This document shows, piece after piece, positions 54,722 to 63,537 of a stretch of 64,000 nt of DNA. The DNA comes from Frigidibacter mobilis (GTDB taxonomy: Bacteria > Pseudomonadota > Alphaproteobacteria > Rhodobacterales > Rhodobacteraceae). The stretch spans positions 4,477,001-4,541,000 of the forward strand of contig NZ_CP012661.1 in the NCBI RefSeq assembly GCF_001620265.1, given 5' to 3'. The translations under genes and the position numbers were made by a program. The notes beneath the pieces were generated by a model, which did no database searches, was not told the DNA's origin, and was given only the letters and a program-made list of their open reading frames with translations. Each line of letters begins with the position of its first letter. The stretch's first letter is position 1.

Positions 54722-56905
54722 ATGTCACATCCCTCTGCCCTGCCGCAGGACGCATCGCCCGTCATTGCCAAGGGCGTCGATGAAGAGCCGCTGGCCAGCA
54801 ACCAGCGCGAGCCCGCGAACCGCCTTGGCCTGCTGATCTCGGTGATCTGCGCGTTGTATACGGCGTTCCATATCTTCGTGATGAATGCCTATCCGCTGGA
54901 AACCTGGACCTACCGGATGCTGCACCTGTCGGGCGGGCTGGTGATCGGCTTCCTGGCCTATTCGGCGCTGGTGCAGAAACTGCACACCGAAGAGGGCATG
55001 GCCCCGCCGCGCGGGCTGGTGGAACTGGCGGTGCTCGGTCTTGCCGCGCTTGGCGTGGGTTACGGCTTTGCGATGGTGGCCTTTGCCTGGGGCGGATGGT
55101 GGCTGGCTGGCGTGGTCGCTCCGGCGCCCTTCGTGTTGCAAAGCCACGGGCTGCCGCTGGTGGCGGGCACCGCGCTTGCGGTGGTGGCGGGCTGGATCTG
55201 GTCGCCGCGCGACCGCAGCCGCGTCTATCTGGGCGACTGGCTGCTGTGCCTCGCCTCGATCACGGTGGCGGGCTACATCCTGTTCGTGGTGGGCGGGCTG
55301 CGGCTGCGGGCCGGCACCTCGCTGGCGCAACCGGCAGACCTTTATGCCGCGCTGGCCGGGGTGATCCTGATCCTGGAGCTGACGCGGCGACTGACCGGGC
55401 TGGCGCTGGTGGTGATCGTCGGCGTGTTCATCGCCTATTCCTTCCTGGGCCCCTGGCTGCCGGGGTTCCTCGCGCATCGCGGCTATGAGGCAAAACGGTT
55501 CTTCACCTATATCTTCACCGATCAGGGCATCCTGGGCGACCCGATTGCGGTGTCTTCGACCTATATCATCCTGTTCATCGTGTTCGCGGCCTTCCTGCAG
55601 GCCTCGAAGGTGGGCGACTACTTCGTGAACTTCGCCTTCGCCTGTGCGGGCCAGACCCGCGGCGGCCCGGCCAAGGTGGCGGTCTTCGCCTCGGGCCTGA
55701 TGGGGATGATTAACGGCACCTCGGCGGGCAATGTGGTTTCCACCGGCTCGCTGACCATCCCGCTGATGAAGAAGGTGGGCTATTCGCCCAAATCCGCCGC
55801 GGCGATCGAGGCGACGGCCTCGTCTGGCGGGCAGATCCTGCCGCCGATCATGGGCGCGGGCGCGTTCATCATGGCCGAGGTGACGGGCATTCCCTACACT
55901 GATATCGTGATCGCGGCGATCATCCCGGCGGTGCTGTACTTCATCTCGGTCTATTTCATGGTCGACCTGCAGGCGCTGAAGCTGAACATGAAGGGCCTGC
56001 CGCGGGCGGAGTTGCCGAAGTTCAACGTACTGGTGCGGCAGGTCTACCTGTTCCTGCCGATCATCATCCTGATCTACACCCTGTTCGCCGGCTATTCGGT
56101 GATCCGGGCCGGCACGCTTGGCATGGCTGCGGCGGCGATGGTCAGCTGGCTGACGCCGTTCAAGATGGGTCCGAAGCAGGTGTTCCAGGCGCTGGACATT
56201 GGCGCGAAGATGTCGGTGCAGATGGTCGCGGTCTGTGCGGCCGCGGGTATCATCGTCGGCGTCATCGCGCTGACCGGGGTTGGCGCCCGCTTCTCGGCGC
56301 TGCTGCTGTCGATTGCGGACCAGAGCCAGCTGCTGGCGATGTTCTTTGCGATGTGCATCGCCATCATCCTGGGCATGGGGATGCCGACGACTGCGGCCTA
56401 TGCGGTGGCGGCGGCGGTGGTTGCGCCGGGGCTGGTGCAGCTTGGGGTGCCGGTTCTGGTCGCGCATTTCTTCGTCTTCTACTACGCGGTGATGTCGGCG
56501 ATCACGCCGCCTGTCGCCCTGGCGGCCTATGCGGGGGCGGCCCTTGCGGGGTCTGACCCGATGAAGACCTCGGTCGAGGCGTTCAAGATGGGGCTGGCGG
56601 CCTTTATCGTGCCGTTCATGTTCTTCTCGTCGCACGAGCTGCTGATGCAGGGCGAATGGGCCGATATCGCGCATGTCTTCGTGTCGGCAATGCTGGGCAT
56701 GTTCCTGCTGTCGGCGGCGGTGATCGGCTATTTCTTCGGCCGGATCGGGCTTCTTCCGCGGGCGATGCTGCTGGGGGCCGCGCTGGCGATGGTCGATGGC
56801 GGCTGGCTGACCGACGGCATCGGGCTGGCGGTGGCGGCGGGGCTGTTCGTCTGGCAGCGCAAGATGGTGACGCCGGCCTCGTTGAGCCGCGGCTCGGTGG
56901 ACTGA
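54722..56905 (+). CDS. TRAP transporter permease, fused small and large subunits (TAXI type)
   Basis: Sodium- or proton-driven organic acid importer. The 727-residue product has roughly 16-18 membrane segments. The N-terminal part corresponds to DctQ, and the part after about residue 240 to DctM, with GQTRGGPAKVAVFASGLMGMINGTSAGNVV near residue 315, SSGGQILPPIMGAGAFIM near residue 365, and LGMGMPTTAAYAV near residue 555. GGAG lies 7 bases before ATG 54722. A strong bidirectional terminator closes the transporter operon. Confidence 0.93.
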   Translation: MSHPSALPQDASPVIAKGVDEEPLASNQREPANRLGLLISVICALYTAFHIFVMNAYPLETWTYRMLHLSGGLVIGFLAYSALVQKLHTEEGMAPPRGLVELAVLGLAALGVGYGFAMVAFAWGGWWLAGVVAPAPFVLQSHGLPLVAGTALAVVAGWIWSPRDRSRVYLGDWLLCLASITVAGYILFVVGGLRLRAGTSLAQPADLYAALAGVILILELTRRLTGLALVVIVGVFIAYSFLGPWLPGFLAHRGYEAKRFFTYIFTDQGILGDPIAVSSTYIILFIVFAAFLQASKVGDYFVNFAFACAGQTRGGPAKVAVFASGLMGMINGTSAGNVVSTGSLTIPLMKKVGYSPKSAAAIEATASSGGQILPPIMGAGAFIMAEVTGIPYTDIVIAAIIPAVLYFISVYFMVDLQALKLNMKGLPRAELPKFNVLVRQVYLFLPIIILIYTLFAGYSVIRAGTLGMAAAAMVSWLTPFKMGPKQVFQALDIGAKMSVQMVAVCAAAGIIVGVIALTGVGARFSALLLSIADQSQLLAMFFAMCIAIILGMGMPTTAAYAVAAAVVAPGLVQLGVPVLVAHFFVFYYAVMSAITPPVALAAYAGAALAGSDPMKTSVEAFKMGLAAFIVPFMFFSSHELLMQGEWADIAHVFVSAMLGMFLLSAAVIGYFFGRIGLLPRAMLLGAALAMVDGGWLTDGIGLAVAAGLFVWQRKMVTPASLSRGSVD

Positions 56906-56928
56906 GCTTCCGCGCCACGGGCGATGCG

Positions 56929-56973
56929 CACGAAAAAGGGAGCGGGGCTGCAGGCTCCGCTCCCTTTTTCGTG
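56929..56973. terminator. Strong bidirectional terminator between TRAP permease and hemY
   Basis: CACGAAAAAGGGAGCGG (56929-56945) and CCGCTCCCTTTTTCGTG (56957-56973) form a perfect 17-bp stem with an 11-base loop. T runs lie at the base on both strands, serving both convergent operons. Confidence 0.9.
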
Positions 56974-56998
56974 TCAGGCCCGCCTTGTCGGGCGCGGG

Positions 56999-58543
56999 TC
57001 AGGTCTTGTAGCCGCGCGCCGCCGCGACCGAGGGCGGTTCGGCGAAGGGGTCTGCCTCCTCCGGCCCTGCGGGCGAGGCCGGCTGGGGCTCGGGGTCCGG
57101 TTCGGGTGGCGTCACGTCCACCGGCCCGCGCGGCGGGGGCGGCGTCTCCTCCTCTTCCTGCACCGGGGCAGGGCGACCCACGATCAGCGGCAGCATCTCG
57201 GCCCCATGCGGCAGCGGCGGGGTGTCGGGGGCCTCGCGCCAACTGAGCGTGTCGAAGCCGCCGCAAGTGCCGCAGACCGGCGACCAGTCGGCGGCGACGG
57301 TCTGGCACTTGTCGCAGATCCATTGCGGGCCGCGGCTGGCCGAAACCGCCCGCGTCAGCCAGCCGCGCACCTCGGCCTCGTCGGCGCCCTCGCCGCGGGC
57401 GATGGCGGCCATCAGCGTCAGGGTGCGGGCCGTGGGGTGGCGTTCGGCCAGGTCGCCCATCACCCGCCGGGCGCCGGGGAAATCCTCGGCGGCGATCAGC
57501 AGTTCGGTGCGGGTCAGCGCGGTTTCCTCGGCGCCCGGGTTGGCCTTCAGCAGCGTTTCGAACCGGGCAAGACGCTCCAGCGGCGATTCCTCGGGCACCA
57601 TCCCGGCGAAGGCGGCGGCGAGATCGGGATGCGGCTGCACCTCCCAGGCCTTGCGCAGCACCCGCTGCGCACCTTTGGGCTCGCCCCGCGCGATATAGCC
57701 CTGCGCTGCCATCACCGCAGCCGGGATCAGGTCGGGCGAGGCCTTGTTGGCGGCAATCGCCGCCTCGCGCGCCTCGATGCTGTTGCCTTCGGCGAAGACC
57801 TCTTTCGCCTCTTGCAGCGCCAGCAGTGCATCGCGCCGCTTGTGCACGTCGCGCGGCAAGCGCCCCTGCCGTACCCCTGCCCCCAGCGTGGTGCGCGCCC
57901 CGGCCCAGTTGCCCGATTCCGTCTGCAGGCGCAGCAGGATGTCCTGTACCTCTTCATGCCGGGGCTTCATCTCGAAGGCCTTCTCCGCCAGCCGCAACGC
58001 GATTTCGGTATCACCCTCGGCCAGCTTCTGGTGCATCAGCCCGCGCACTCCGGCAAAGCGGGTGCGGTCGTCGGACAAGAGCCGCTTGTAGATCTCGATG
58101 GCCCGCTTGCGGTCGCCCTGCATCTCGGCGGCCTGGGCCGAGATCAGGTTGGTCAGTTCCGGCCGGTGCAGCAGCCGTTCGGCCCGCTGCGCGCGGGTCT
58201 GCGCCAGTTTGCCCTCGCCCGAGGCCAGCGCCATCATTCCCTCGGCCAGCGCCTCGAAGCCCTTGCGCTCGCGGTTGCGGTCGAAATAGCGGCTGATGGC
58301 GGTTTCATCGCCGCTGAGGAATTTCAGCACGGCGACGACAAACCCCAGCAGCCGCAGGAACAGCCAGACCGCCAGGATCAGCAGCACAGCGGCAATCGCC
58401 GCCTGCAGCGCGCCCAGGGTGAACTCCATCCCCGCCACGGCAACGCGGATACCTTCGCCGCTGTCGGACAGCCAGGTGGCGCCAAGCGTGAGCGCCGCGA
58501 TGGCCGCGACGAACAGCGCGACCTTGACGAAAGACCAGATCAT
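56999..58543 (-). CDS. HemY-like tetratricopeptide membrane protein with C-terminal zinc ribbon
   Basis: The 514-residue product has two N-terminal membrane helices (about 5-25 and 43-66) and the HemY domain (FRLL/FLSGDETAISRYFDRNRERKGFEALAEGM), then helical TPR-like repeats up to about residue 390. A zinc ribbon follows (C410, C413, C424, C427 in CDKC and CGTC) and a Pro/Glu-rich tail. HemY of this type is not the protoporphyrinogen oxidase despite the name; it is genetically tied to heme synthesis by its place near hemD. It resembles LapB in pairing TPRs with a metal-binding tail. Follows mic60 directly. Confidence 0.85.
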   Translation of the reverse strand: MIWSFVKVALFVAAIAALTLGATWLSDSGEGIRVAVAGMEFTLGALQAAIAAVLLILAVWLFLRLLGFVVAVLKFLSGDETAISRYFDRNRERKGFEALAEGMMALASGEGKLAQTRAQRAERLLHRPELTNLISAQAAEMQGDRKRAIEIYKRLLSDDRTRFAGVRGLMHQKLAEGDTEIALRLAEKAFEMKPRHEEVQDILLRLQTESGNWAGARTTLGAGVRQGRLPRDVHKRRDALLALQEAKEVFAEGNSIEAREAAIAANKASPDLIPAAVMAAQGYIARGEPKGAQRVLRKAWEVQPHPDLAAAFAGMVPEESPLERLARFETLLKANPGAEETALTRTELLIAAEDFPGARRVMGDLAERHPTARTLTLMAAIARGEGADEAEVRGWLTRAVSASRGPQWICDKCQTVAADWSPVCGTCGGFDTLSWREAPDTPPLPHGAEMLPLIVGRPAPVQEEEETPPPPRGPVDVTPPEPDPEPQPASPAGPEEADPFAEPPSVAAARGYKT

Positions 58544-59889
58544 CTGCGCCCCCTCACTGGATTTCGGCGGCGAGGGCGTCGGCCGCCCCGGTCGCGGCGA
58601 TGCGGGCGGCGGCCTGCGCCTCCCATGCGGCGGTCGCGGCGCGGCCCTCGGCGGGCAGGCCCTCCAGCTCGGCCAGCGCGCCCTGCAGGTCGCCCGCTGT
58701 CAGTGCGGCTTCGGCCCGTGACAGCACCGCGTCGGGGTCTGTCCCTCGCGCGGGCCAGCGACCGGGCGCCGGTCTGCGCCTGCAGGAAGGCGCCGACCCG
58801 GTCCCAGGTGCCGGTGCCGGCGGTGACGGGAAGCGAGGCAGCCAGCGCCTTGCGGGCGGCCTCGGGGAAGCTGTCTTGCAGGCTGCCGAGCGTGGGCACC
58901 CCGCCTGGCAGCGCGCTCAGCGGTTCTGGCACGGTCAGGCCGGCGGCGGTCAGGTCGGCCAGCACCGGGGCCAGCGGCGCGCCGCTTTCCAGCGCGGCCC
59001 GTAGATGCGACAGTGCGGCCCGGGCGCGGGCGGCGGTGGCGGTCGCCTCCGCCTCTGCGGCGAGGCGGGCAGCCTCGGCCTCGGCCGCGGCAAGGCGTTC
59101 CTCGGCTGCGGCTGCAGCTGCGGCGACCTCCTGCTGGGCGCCGCGTTGCTCTTCGATCAGTTGGCGCATCGCCTCCATTTCGGCGCGGACGGCATCGACG
59201 GTGCCGGGCTCGACCCCGCCCGAAGTTCCACCAAATCCGGCGCCGGATTCAAGGTTTTCCAGGCGATTTTCAATGTCTTGCAGGCGATCCAGCGCCTCGG
59301 ACTGCGCGTCCTTCGCGGCGGAGAGGTCGCGGGAAAGCGCCTCGGTCGTGGCACTCAGGGTCTCGTCGGGCGCGGGGGTGGATTTCAGCGCCTCGATCTC
59401 GGCGGTCAGGGCGGCGAGTTGCGATTGCACCGCCGCGTCGCGGGCGATCTCTTCGGCGGTGGGTGTGGCGGGTTGCCAGCCCTGCGGCATCAGGTAGAGC
59501 GCGGCACCCGCGCCAAGGCCGGCGGCGATCACCCCACCCAGCAAGGCCGGAACAAAGCTGCCGCGGCGCCGCGGTTCGGGCGCGGGGCCGAGTTCCCTGG
59601 CCGCGACGAGCGGTTCGGCTGCCGGTTCGGCTGCCGGTTCGGGTTTCGGGGCGGGCGGGGGCACAACGGCCGGATCAGGCTGAAGCTCGGCGGCCGGAAC
59701 GTCCAGCGGATCGGTCAGCGGGTCGCTGCGCAGGTCCGGGGCCTCCGGTTCTGCTTGATCGGCTGCCCCCATGTCCGGGCCCAGGATCAGCGGCGCCTGT
59801 GGCTCGACCGGGCTTTGCGCATTGGGCTCTGTCGCGGTGGCTTCGGTTTTGGCGTCCGTCTTGGGATTGGTCTTGCGGGGCGTTTTCAC
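58540..59889 (-). CDS. Mic60/mitofilin-domain membrane protein, C-terminus disrupted
   Basis: Bacterial homologue of the mitochondrial inner-membrane organiser. The 449-codon frame has an acidic/proline-rich cytoplasmic N-terminus, one membrane helix (about 112-134), a long coiled coil (about 145-330), and part of the mitofilin domain (SFPEAARKALAASLP, WDRVGAFLQAQTGARSL). After GARSL near 58755 the frame becomes arginine-rich nonsense. Another frame continues DPDAVLSRAEAALTAGD ... GALAELEGL ... AADALAAEIQ to a stop at 58554. Adding one C and one G in the short runs around 58743-58754 would restore it. Probably sequencing errors. Confidence 0.82.
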   Translation of the reverse strand: MKTPRKTNPKTDAKTEATATEPNAQSPVEPQAPLILGPDMGAADQAEPEAPDLRSDPLTDPLDVPAAELQPDPAVVPPPAPKPEPAAEPAAEPLVAARELGPAPEPRRRGSFVPALLGGVIAAGLGAGAALYLMPQGWQPATPTAEEIARDAAVQSQLAALTAEIEALKSTPAPDETLSATTEALSRDLSAAKDAQSEALDRLQDIENRLENLESGAGFGGTSGGVEPGTVDAVRAEMEAMRQLIEEQRGAQQEVAAAAAAAEERLAAAEAEAARLAAEAEATATAARARAALSHLRAALESGAPLAPVLADLTAAGLTVPEPLSALPGGVPTLGSLQDSFPEAARKALAASLPVTAGTGTWDRVGAFLQAQTGARSLARARDRPRRGAVTGRSRTDSGRPAGRAGRAGGPARRGPRRDRRMGGAGRRPHRRDRGGRRPRRRNPVRGRR

Positions 59890-59950
59890 CGGGCAGCTTC
59901 CTTGTCTCGGGGCGGTCCTGCCGGCACCTTAGCCCTGCGCCCGGGATGCC

Positions 59951-60670
59951 TCAAGCGCCGTGGGGAGGCGATGCCTGCAGGGTGGCAATCAGCCGCCCCA
60001 ATGCCTCCAGCATGGCGCCGGAGTCGGGACGTGCCGCAAGCTCAAGCCGCAGCGGGGCCAGAGGTTCCGCGGCCCCGGCAACGGCAGGGCTGATCGCGGC
60101 AACGTGCAGGCGGCGGGGCGGGGCGGCCTTTGCCAGCAGCAGGGCAGAGCGGGGCGAGAACAGCGGCGCCAGAACGGGGCCGGAGCCGGAGAAGAGGGCG
60201 TGGGCCTCGGGGGGCAGGGGACAGTCCACCTGCTCGTAAACCGTTGCTTCGGCGACGGTAATTCCCACGGGGGCGAGCCAGCCCGGGAAATCCGAGGCGA
60301 CATGGCGGCCGCGGGCGTGGAGGAGCCGGGCGCCGGGCGCCTTGGCGCGGAGCAGCGCCGCCAGCGCCTGTGCATCCTCTGCCACTCCTGCAACCGGGAA
60401 GCCGGCCGCACGGGCGGCGGCGGCGGTGCGGGGGCCGACGCACCAGACCGGCGGGCGCAGGATGGTTTGCGGGGCGAGGGCGAGGGCGGCGTTTTCCGAG
60501 GTGAGGATCAGGGCGTCCACGCCCGCAACATCCTGCAAAAGCGCCAGATTTTGGATCTGCATCAGCGGCGCGACCAGCACGGGAACCTCGGGAAAGCGCG
60601 CCGCAAATTCTGCCGCGAACCGCTGCGATTGCGGGGCGGGGCGGGTCAGCAGCAGGGTCGGCTGGGCCAT
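59951..60670 (-). CDS. hemD: Uroporphyrinogen-III synthase
   Basis: Cyclises hydroxymethylbilane to uroporphyrinogen III, the branch point of tetrapyrrole synthesis. The 239-residue product has [14 protein letters not shown] at the N-terminus, [13 protein letters not shown] near residue 53, [16 protein letters not shown] near residue 75, VYEQV near residue 143 and [14 protein letters not shown] near residue 190. This is the poorly conserved but recognisable HemD pattern. First gene of hemD-mic60-hemY, divergent from tsaD. hemC is not in the window. Confidence 0.85.
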   Translation of the reverse strand: MAQPTLLLTRPAPQSQRFAAEFAARFPEVPVLVAPLMQIQNLALLQDVAGVDALILTSENAALALAPQTILRPPVWCVGPRTAAAARAAGFPVAGVAEDAQALAALLRAKAPGARLLHARGRHVASDFPGWLAPVGITVAEATVYEQVDCPLPPEAHALFSGSGPVLAPLFSPRSALLLAKAAPPRRLHVAAISPAVAGAAEPLAPLRLELAARPDSGAMLEALGRLIATLQASPPHGA

Positions 60671-60743
60671 CGGTGCCCCCGGGATTGTGTGGATGCCCTA
60701 CGGGTGTTACCTGCGGCAGAGGGTTCCCGCAACGGTTGGTGCG

Positions 60744-61889
60744 ATGGGCGAGACGATCACCTTTCTGGGGCTGGAAAGCAGCTGCGACGATACCGCGGCG
60801 GCGGTGGTGCGGCTGCGGGATGGGCAGGCGGAAATCCTGTCCTCGGTGGTGGCCGGGCAGGTGGCCCTGCACGCCGATTTCGGCGGGGTGGTGCCGGAGC
60901 TGGCGGCGCGGGCGCATGTGGAAAAGCTGGATGTCTGCGTGGAGGAGGCGCTGGCGCAGGCCGGGCTAGCCCTTGAAAACATGGACGGAATCGCTGTCAC
61001 CGCCGGGCCGGGGCTGATCGGCGGGGTGATGGCCGGGGTGATGTGCGCCAAGGGGCTGGCGGCGGGGGCGGGGCTGCCGCTGGTGGGGGTGAACCACCTG
61101 GCAGGACATGCGCTGACGCCGCGGCTGACCGATGGCTTGGCCTTTCCCTACCTGATGCTGCTGGTGTCGGGCGGGCATTGCCAGTTCCTGATCGTGCGCG
61201 GGCCGGAAGAGTTTACCCGGCTGGGCGGCACCATCGACGATGCCCCCGGTGAAGCCTTTGACAAGACTGCGAAATTGCTGGGCCTGCCGCAGCCGGGCGG
61301 GCCGGCGGTGGAGGCGGAAGCGCGCAATGGCGACCCCAAGCGGATTGCCTTTCCGCGGCCCTTGCTGGACCGGCCGGGCTGCGACATGAGCTTTTCGGGG
61401 CTGAAAACCGCTCTGCTGCGGGCGCGGGATGCGGCGATGGCGGAGGCGGGCGGGCTGACGCGGCAGGACAGGGCGGACCTCTGCGCCGGGTTCCAGGCGG
61501 CGGTGGCGGATGTGCTGGCCGAGAAGTCGCGGCGGGCGCTGAGGGTGCTGTTGGCGGATGCTGGAAGCCATATGGAAGCCATACAGACACCGTATGTAAA
61601 CAAAACGGGTCAGGCATCTGCGCCGGTTCTGGCGGTTGCGGGCGGTGTCGCGGCCAATTCGGTGATCCGCGCGGCGCTGGAGCGGGTCTGCGACGAGGCC
61701 GGTGCGCGGTTCCTGGCACCGCCGCTGCGGCTCTGTACCGACAACGCGGCGATGATCGCCTGGGCGGGGATCGAGCGGTTCCGGCTGGGGGCGCGCGACG
61801 GGATGGAGCTTGCGGCGCGGCCGCGCTGGCCGCTGGACCAGAACGCGGCGCCGATGCTGGGCGCGGGCAAGCGGGGGGCCAAGGCGTGA
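60744..61889 (+). CDS. tsaD: tRNA N6-adenosine threonylcarbamoyltransferase TsaD
   Basis: Transfers threonylcarbamoyl to A37 of ANN-decoding tRNAs. The 381-residue product has [16 protein letters not shown] at the N-terminus, the metal-binding HxxxH in [11 protein letters not shown] near residue 112, the ATP-site region [11 protein letters not shown] near residue 136, [13 protein letters not shown], and [15 protein letters not shown] near residue 300. A segment of about 15-20 residues near 272-292 ([19 protein letters not shown]) is unusually AT-rich in DNA and not typical of TsaD. Overlaps gpsA by 4 bases. Confidence 0.93.
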   Translation: MGETITFLGLESSCDDTAAAVVRLRDGQAEILSSVVAGQVALHADFGGVVPELAARAHVEKLDVCVEEALAQAGLALENMDGIAVTAGPGLIGGVMAGVMCAKGLAAGAGLPLVGVNHLAGHALTPRLTDGLAFPYLMLLVSGGHCQFLIVRGPEEFTRLGGTIDDAPGEAFDKTAKLLGLPQPGGPAVEAEARNGDPKRIAFPRPLLDRPGCDMSFSGLKTALLRARDAAMAEAGGLTRQDRADLCAGFQAAVADVLAEKSRRALRVLLADAGSHMEAIQTPYVNKTGQASAPVLAVAGGVAANSVIRAALERVCDEAGARFLAPPLRLCTDNAAMIAWAGIERFRLGARDGMELAARPRWPLDQNAAPMLGAGKRGAKA

Positions 61890-62847
61890 CGCTGGTGATG
61901 GGCGCGGGCGCATTCGGCACCGCGCTGGCGGTGGCGCTGGCGCGGGGCGGGCAGAGCGTGGGGCTCTGGGCGCGGGATGCGGGGCATGTGGCCGAGATGG
62001 CGGCGAGCCGGTGCAATGCGCGGCGGTTGCCGGGGGTGGAGCTGCCCGAGGCGGTGACGGTCTCGGCGGAGCTTGCCGATTTCGCGGGGGCGCAGACCGT
62101 GCTGCTGGCGATGCCGATGCAGCAGATGGCGGCGGCGCTGGGCGCGCATTGCGCGGCGCTGAGCGGGCGGGCGCTGGTGGCCTGCTCCAAGGGCATCGAC
62201 CTTGGCACGCTGGAGGGCCGACCGGGCTGATCGCGCGGATCTGCCCGGGGGCGGCGCCGGCAATCCTGACCGGGCCGAGCTTTGCCGCGGATATTGCGCG
62301 GGGGCTGCCGACGGCGCTGACGCTGGCCTGCGCCGACGCGGCGCTGGGGGCGGGGCTGCAGGAGGAGCTGTCGGCGCCGACGCTGCGGATCTACCTGTCG
62401 GGCGACCCGCTGGGGGCGGAGCTGGGCGGGGCGCTGAAGAATGTGATCGCCATTGCCGCGGGCGTGGTGATCGGGGCGGGGCTGGGCGAATCGGCGCGGG
62501 CGGCGCTGGTGACGCGCGGCTTTGCCGAGATGAGCCGGCTGGCGCTGGAGCTTGGCGCGCGGGCGGAAACGCTGGCGGGGCTTTCCGGGTTGGGCGATCT
62601 GGTGCTGACCTGCACCTCGGCGCAGTCGCGCAACTTCCGGTTCGGGCAGGCGCTGGGGCGCGGCGAGGGGTTCGACCCGGGCGTGACCGTGGAGGGCGTG
62701 GCGACCGCGGCGGCGGTGGCGCGGCTGGCGGCGCAGCGCGGGGTGGACATGCCGCTGGCCGCGATGGTCACGGCGCTGTGCCAGCACAAGATTACCGTGG
62801 CAGAGGCCGCCGAGGCCCTGCTGTCCCGTCCCCTGAAGAAGGAATGA
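61886..62847 (+). pseudogene. gpsA: Glycerol-3-phosphate dehydrogenase [NAD(P)+] GpsA, frameshifted in this sequence
   Basis: Makes sn-glycerol 3-phosphate for phospholipid synthesis. From GTG 61886 the product reads [19 protein letters not shown] (dinucleotide loop) ... LLAMPMQQM ... [13 protein letters not shown], then hits a stop at 62228-62230. The rest ([12 protein letters not shown] ... [17 protein letters not shown] ... [16 protein letters not shown] with the catalytic Lys ... [14 protein letters not shown]) runs in another frame to 62847. Restoring one G in the run at 62215-62217 gives G-T-L-E-G-P-T-G-L-I and a full protein of about 320 residues. An essential gene, so an error in the sequence is more likely than true loss. 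Confidence 0.88.
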
Positions 62848-62851
62848 CCTG

Positions 62852-63118
62852 ATGCTTTATGCCGTGATCTGCCGCGACAAGCCCGGCCATCTGCAAACCC
62901 GGCTTGATACGCGCGAGCGCCATGTGGCTTACCTGAAATCCACGCCGGTGGTGCTGGCCGGGCCGTTCCTGGAGAATGGCGAGATGTGCGGATCGCTGGT
63001 GGTGGTGGAGCAGCCGGACCTTGCGGGCGCGCAGGCCTGGGCGGCAGGCGACCCCTATGCGGCGGCGGGGCTGTTCGAGAGCGTGAGCGTGACCGAGTGG
63101 AAACGGGTGATCGGCTGA
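62852..63118 (+). CDS. YciI-like protein
   Basis: The 88-residue product MLYAVICRDKPGHLQTRLDTR ... HVAYLKSTPVVLAGPFLENG ... MCGSLVVVEQPDLAGAQAWAAGDPY matches the YciI family, a dimeric ferredoxin-like fold with a conserved His-Asp pair suggesting an enzymatic role that is not established. It is 4 bases after gpsA and its stop overlaps the EVE gene start, forming tsaD-gpsA-yciI-EVE. Confidence 0.88.
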   Translation: MLYAVICRDKPGHLQTRLDTRERHVAYLKSTPVVLAGPFLENGEMCGSLVVVEQPDLAGAQAWAAGDPYAAAGLFESVSVTEWKRVIG

Positions 63119-63537
63119 TGGCATACTGGCTGTTCAAGTCGGAGCCCGATGTCTGGGGCTGGGATGCGCAGGTCGCCAAGGGTGACGTGGGCGAGGAATG
63201 GGGCGGGGTGCGCAACTACCAGGCCCGCAACCATATGCGCGCCATGAAGATCGGCGATCTGGGGTTCTTCTACCATTCGAACATCGGCAAGGAGATCGTC
63301 GGGATTGTCGAGGTCTGCGCCGAGAGCCACCCGGACAGCACCACCGAGGATGCGCGCTGGGACTGCGTGGATATCCGGGCGGTGCGGCCGCTGGCCCGGC
63401 CGGTGACGCTGGCCGAGGTGAAGGCAGATCCGCGGCTGAAGGACATGGCGCTTGTCACCTCGATGCGGCTGTCGGTGCAGCCGGTGACGCCCGAGGAATG
63501 GCGGATGATCTGCGAGTTGGGCGGGGTGGAACCCTAG
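63118..63537 (+). CDS. EVE domain protein
   Basis: The 139-residue product begins MAYWLFKSEPDVWGW and contains GVRNYQARNHMRAMKIGDLGFFYHS and GIVEVCAESHPDST. These are hallmarks of the EVE (PUA-like) fold that in other proteins binds modified bases. As a stand-alone domain its role is unknown; RNA or modified-base reading is the likely theme. The TGATG overlap couples it to the yciI gene. Its stop overlaps the last bases of the convergent glycosyltransferase gene. Confidence 0.9.
   Translation: MAYWLFKSEPDVWGWDAQVAKGDVGEEWGGVRNYQARNHMRAMKIGDLGFFYHSNIGKEIVGIVEVCAESHPDSTTEDARWDCVDIRAVRPLARPVTLAEVKADPRLKDMALVTSMRLSVQPVTPEEWRMICELGGVEP

Noticed and set aside
54725..56674. Minus-strand open frame opposite the TRAP permease
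   Set aside because: Composition (His, Arg, Gln, Asp) is what the complement of a membrane-protein gene gives; no motifs.
56924..59497. Long plus-strand open frame opposite hemY and mic60
   Set aside because: Glycine- and arginine-rich nonsense without motifs; the minus-strand genes have clear domains and ribosome sites.
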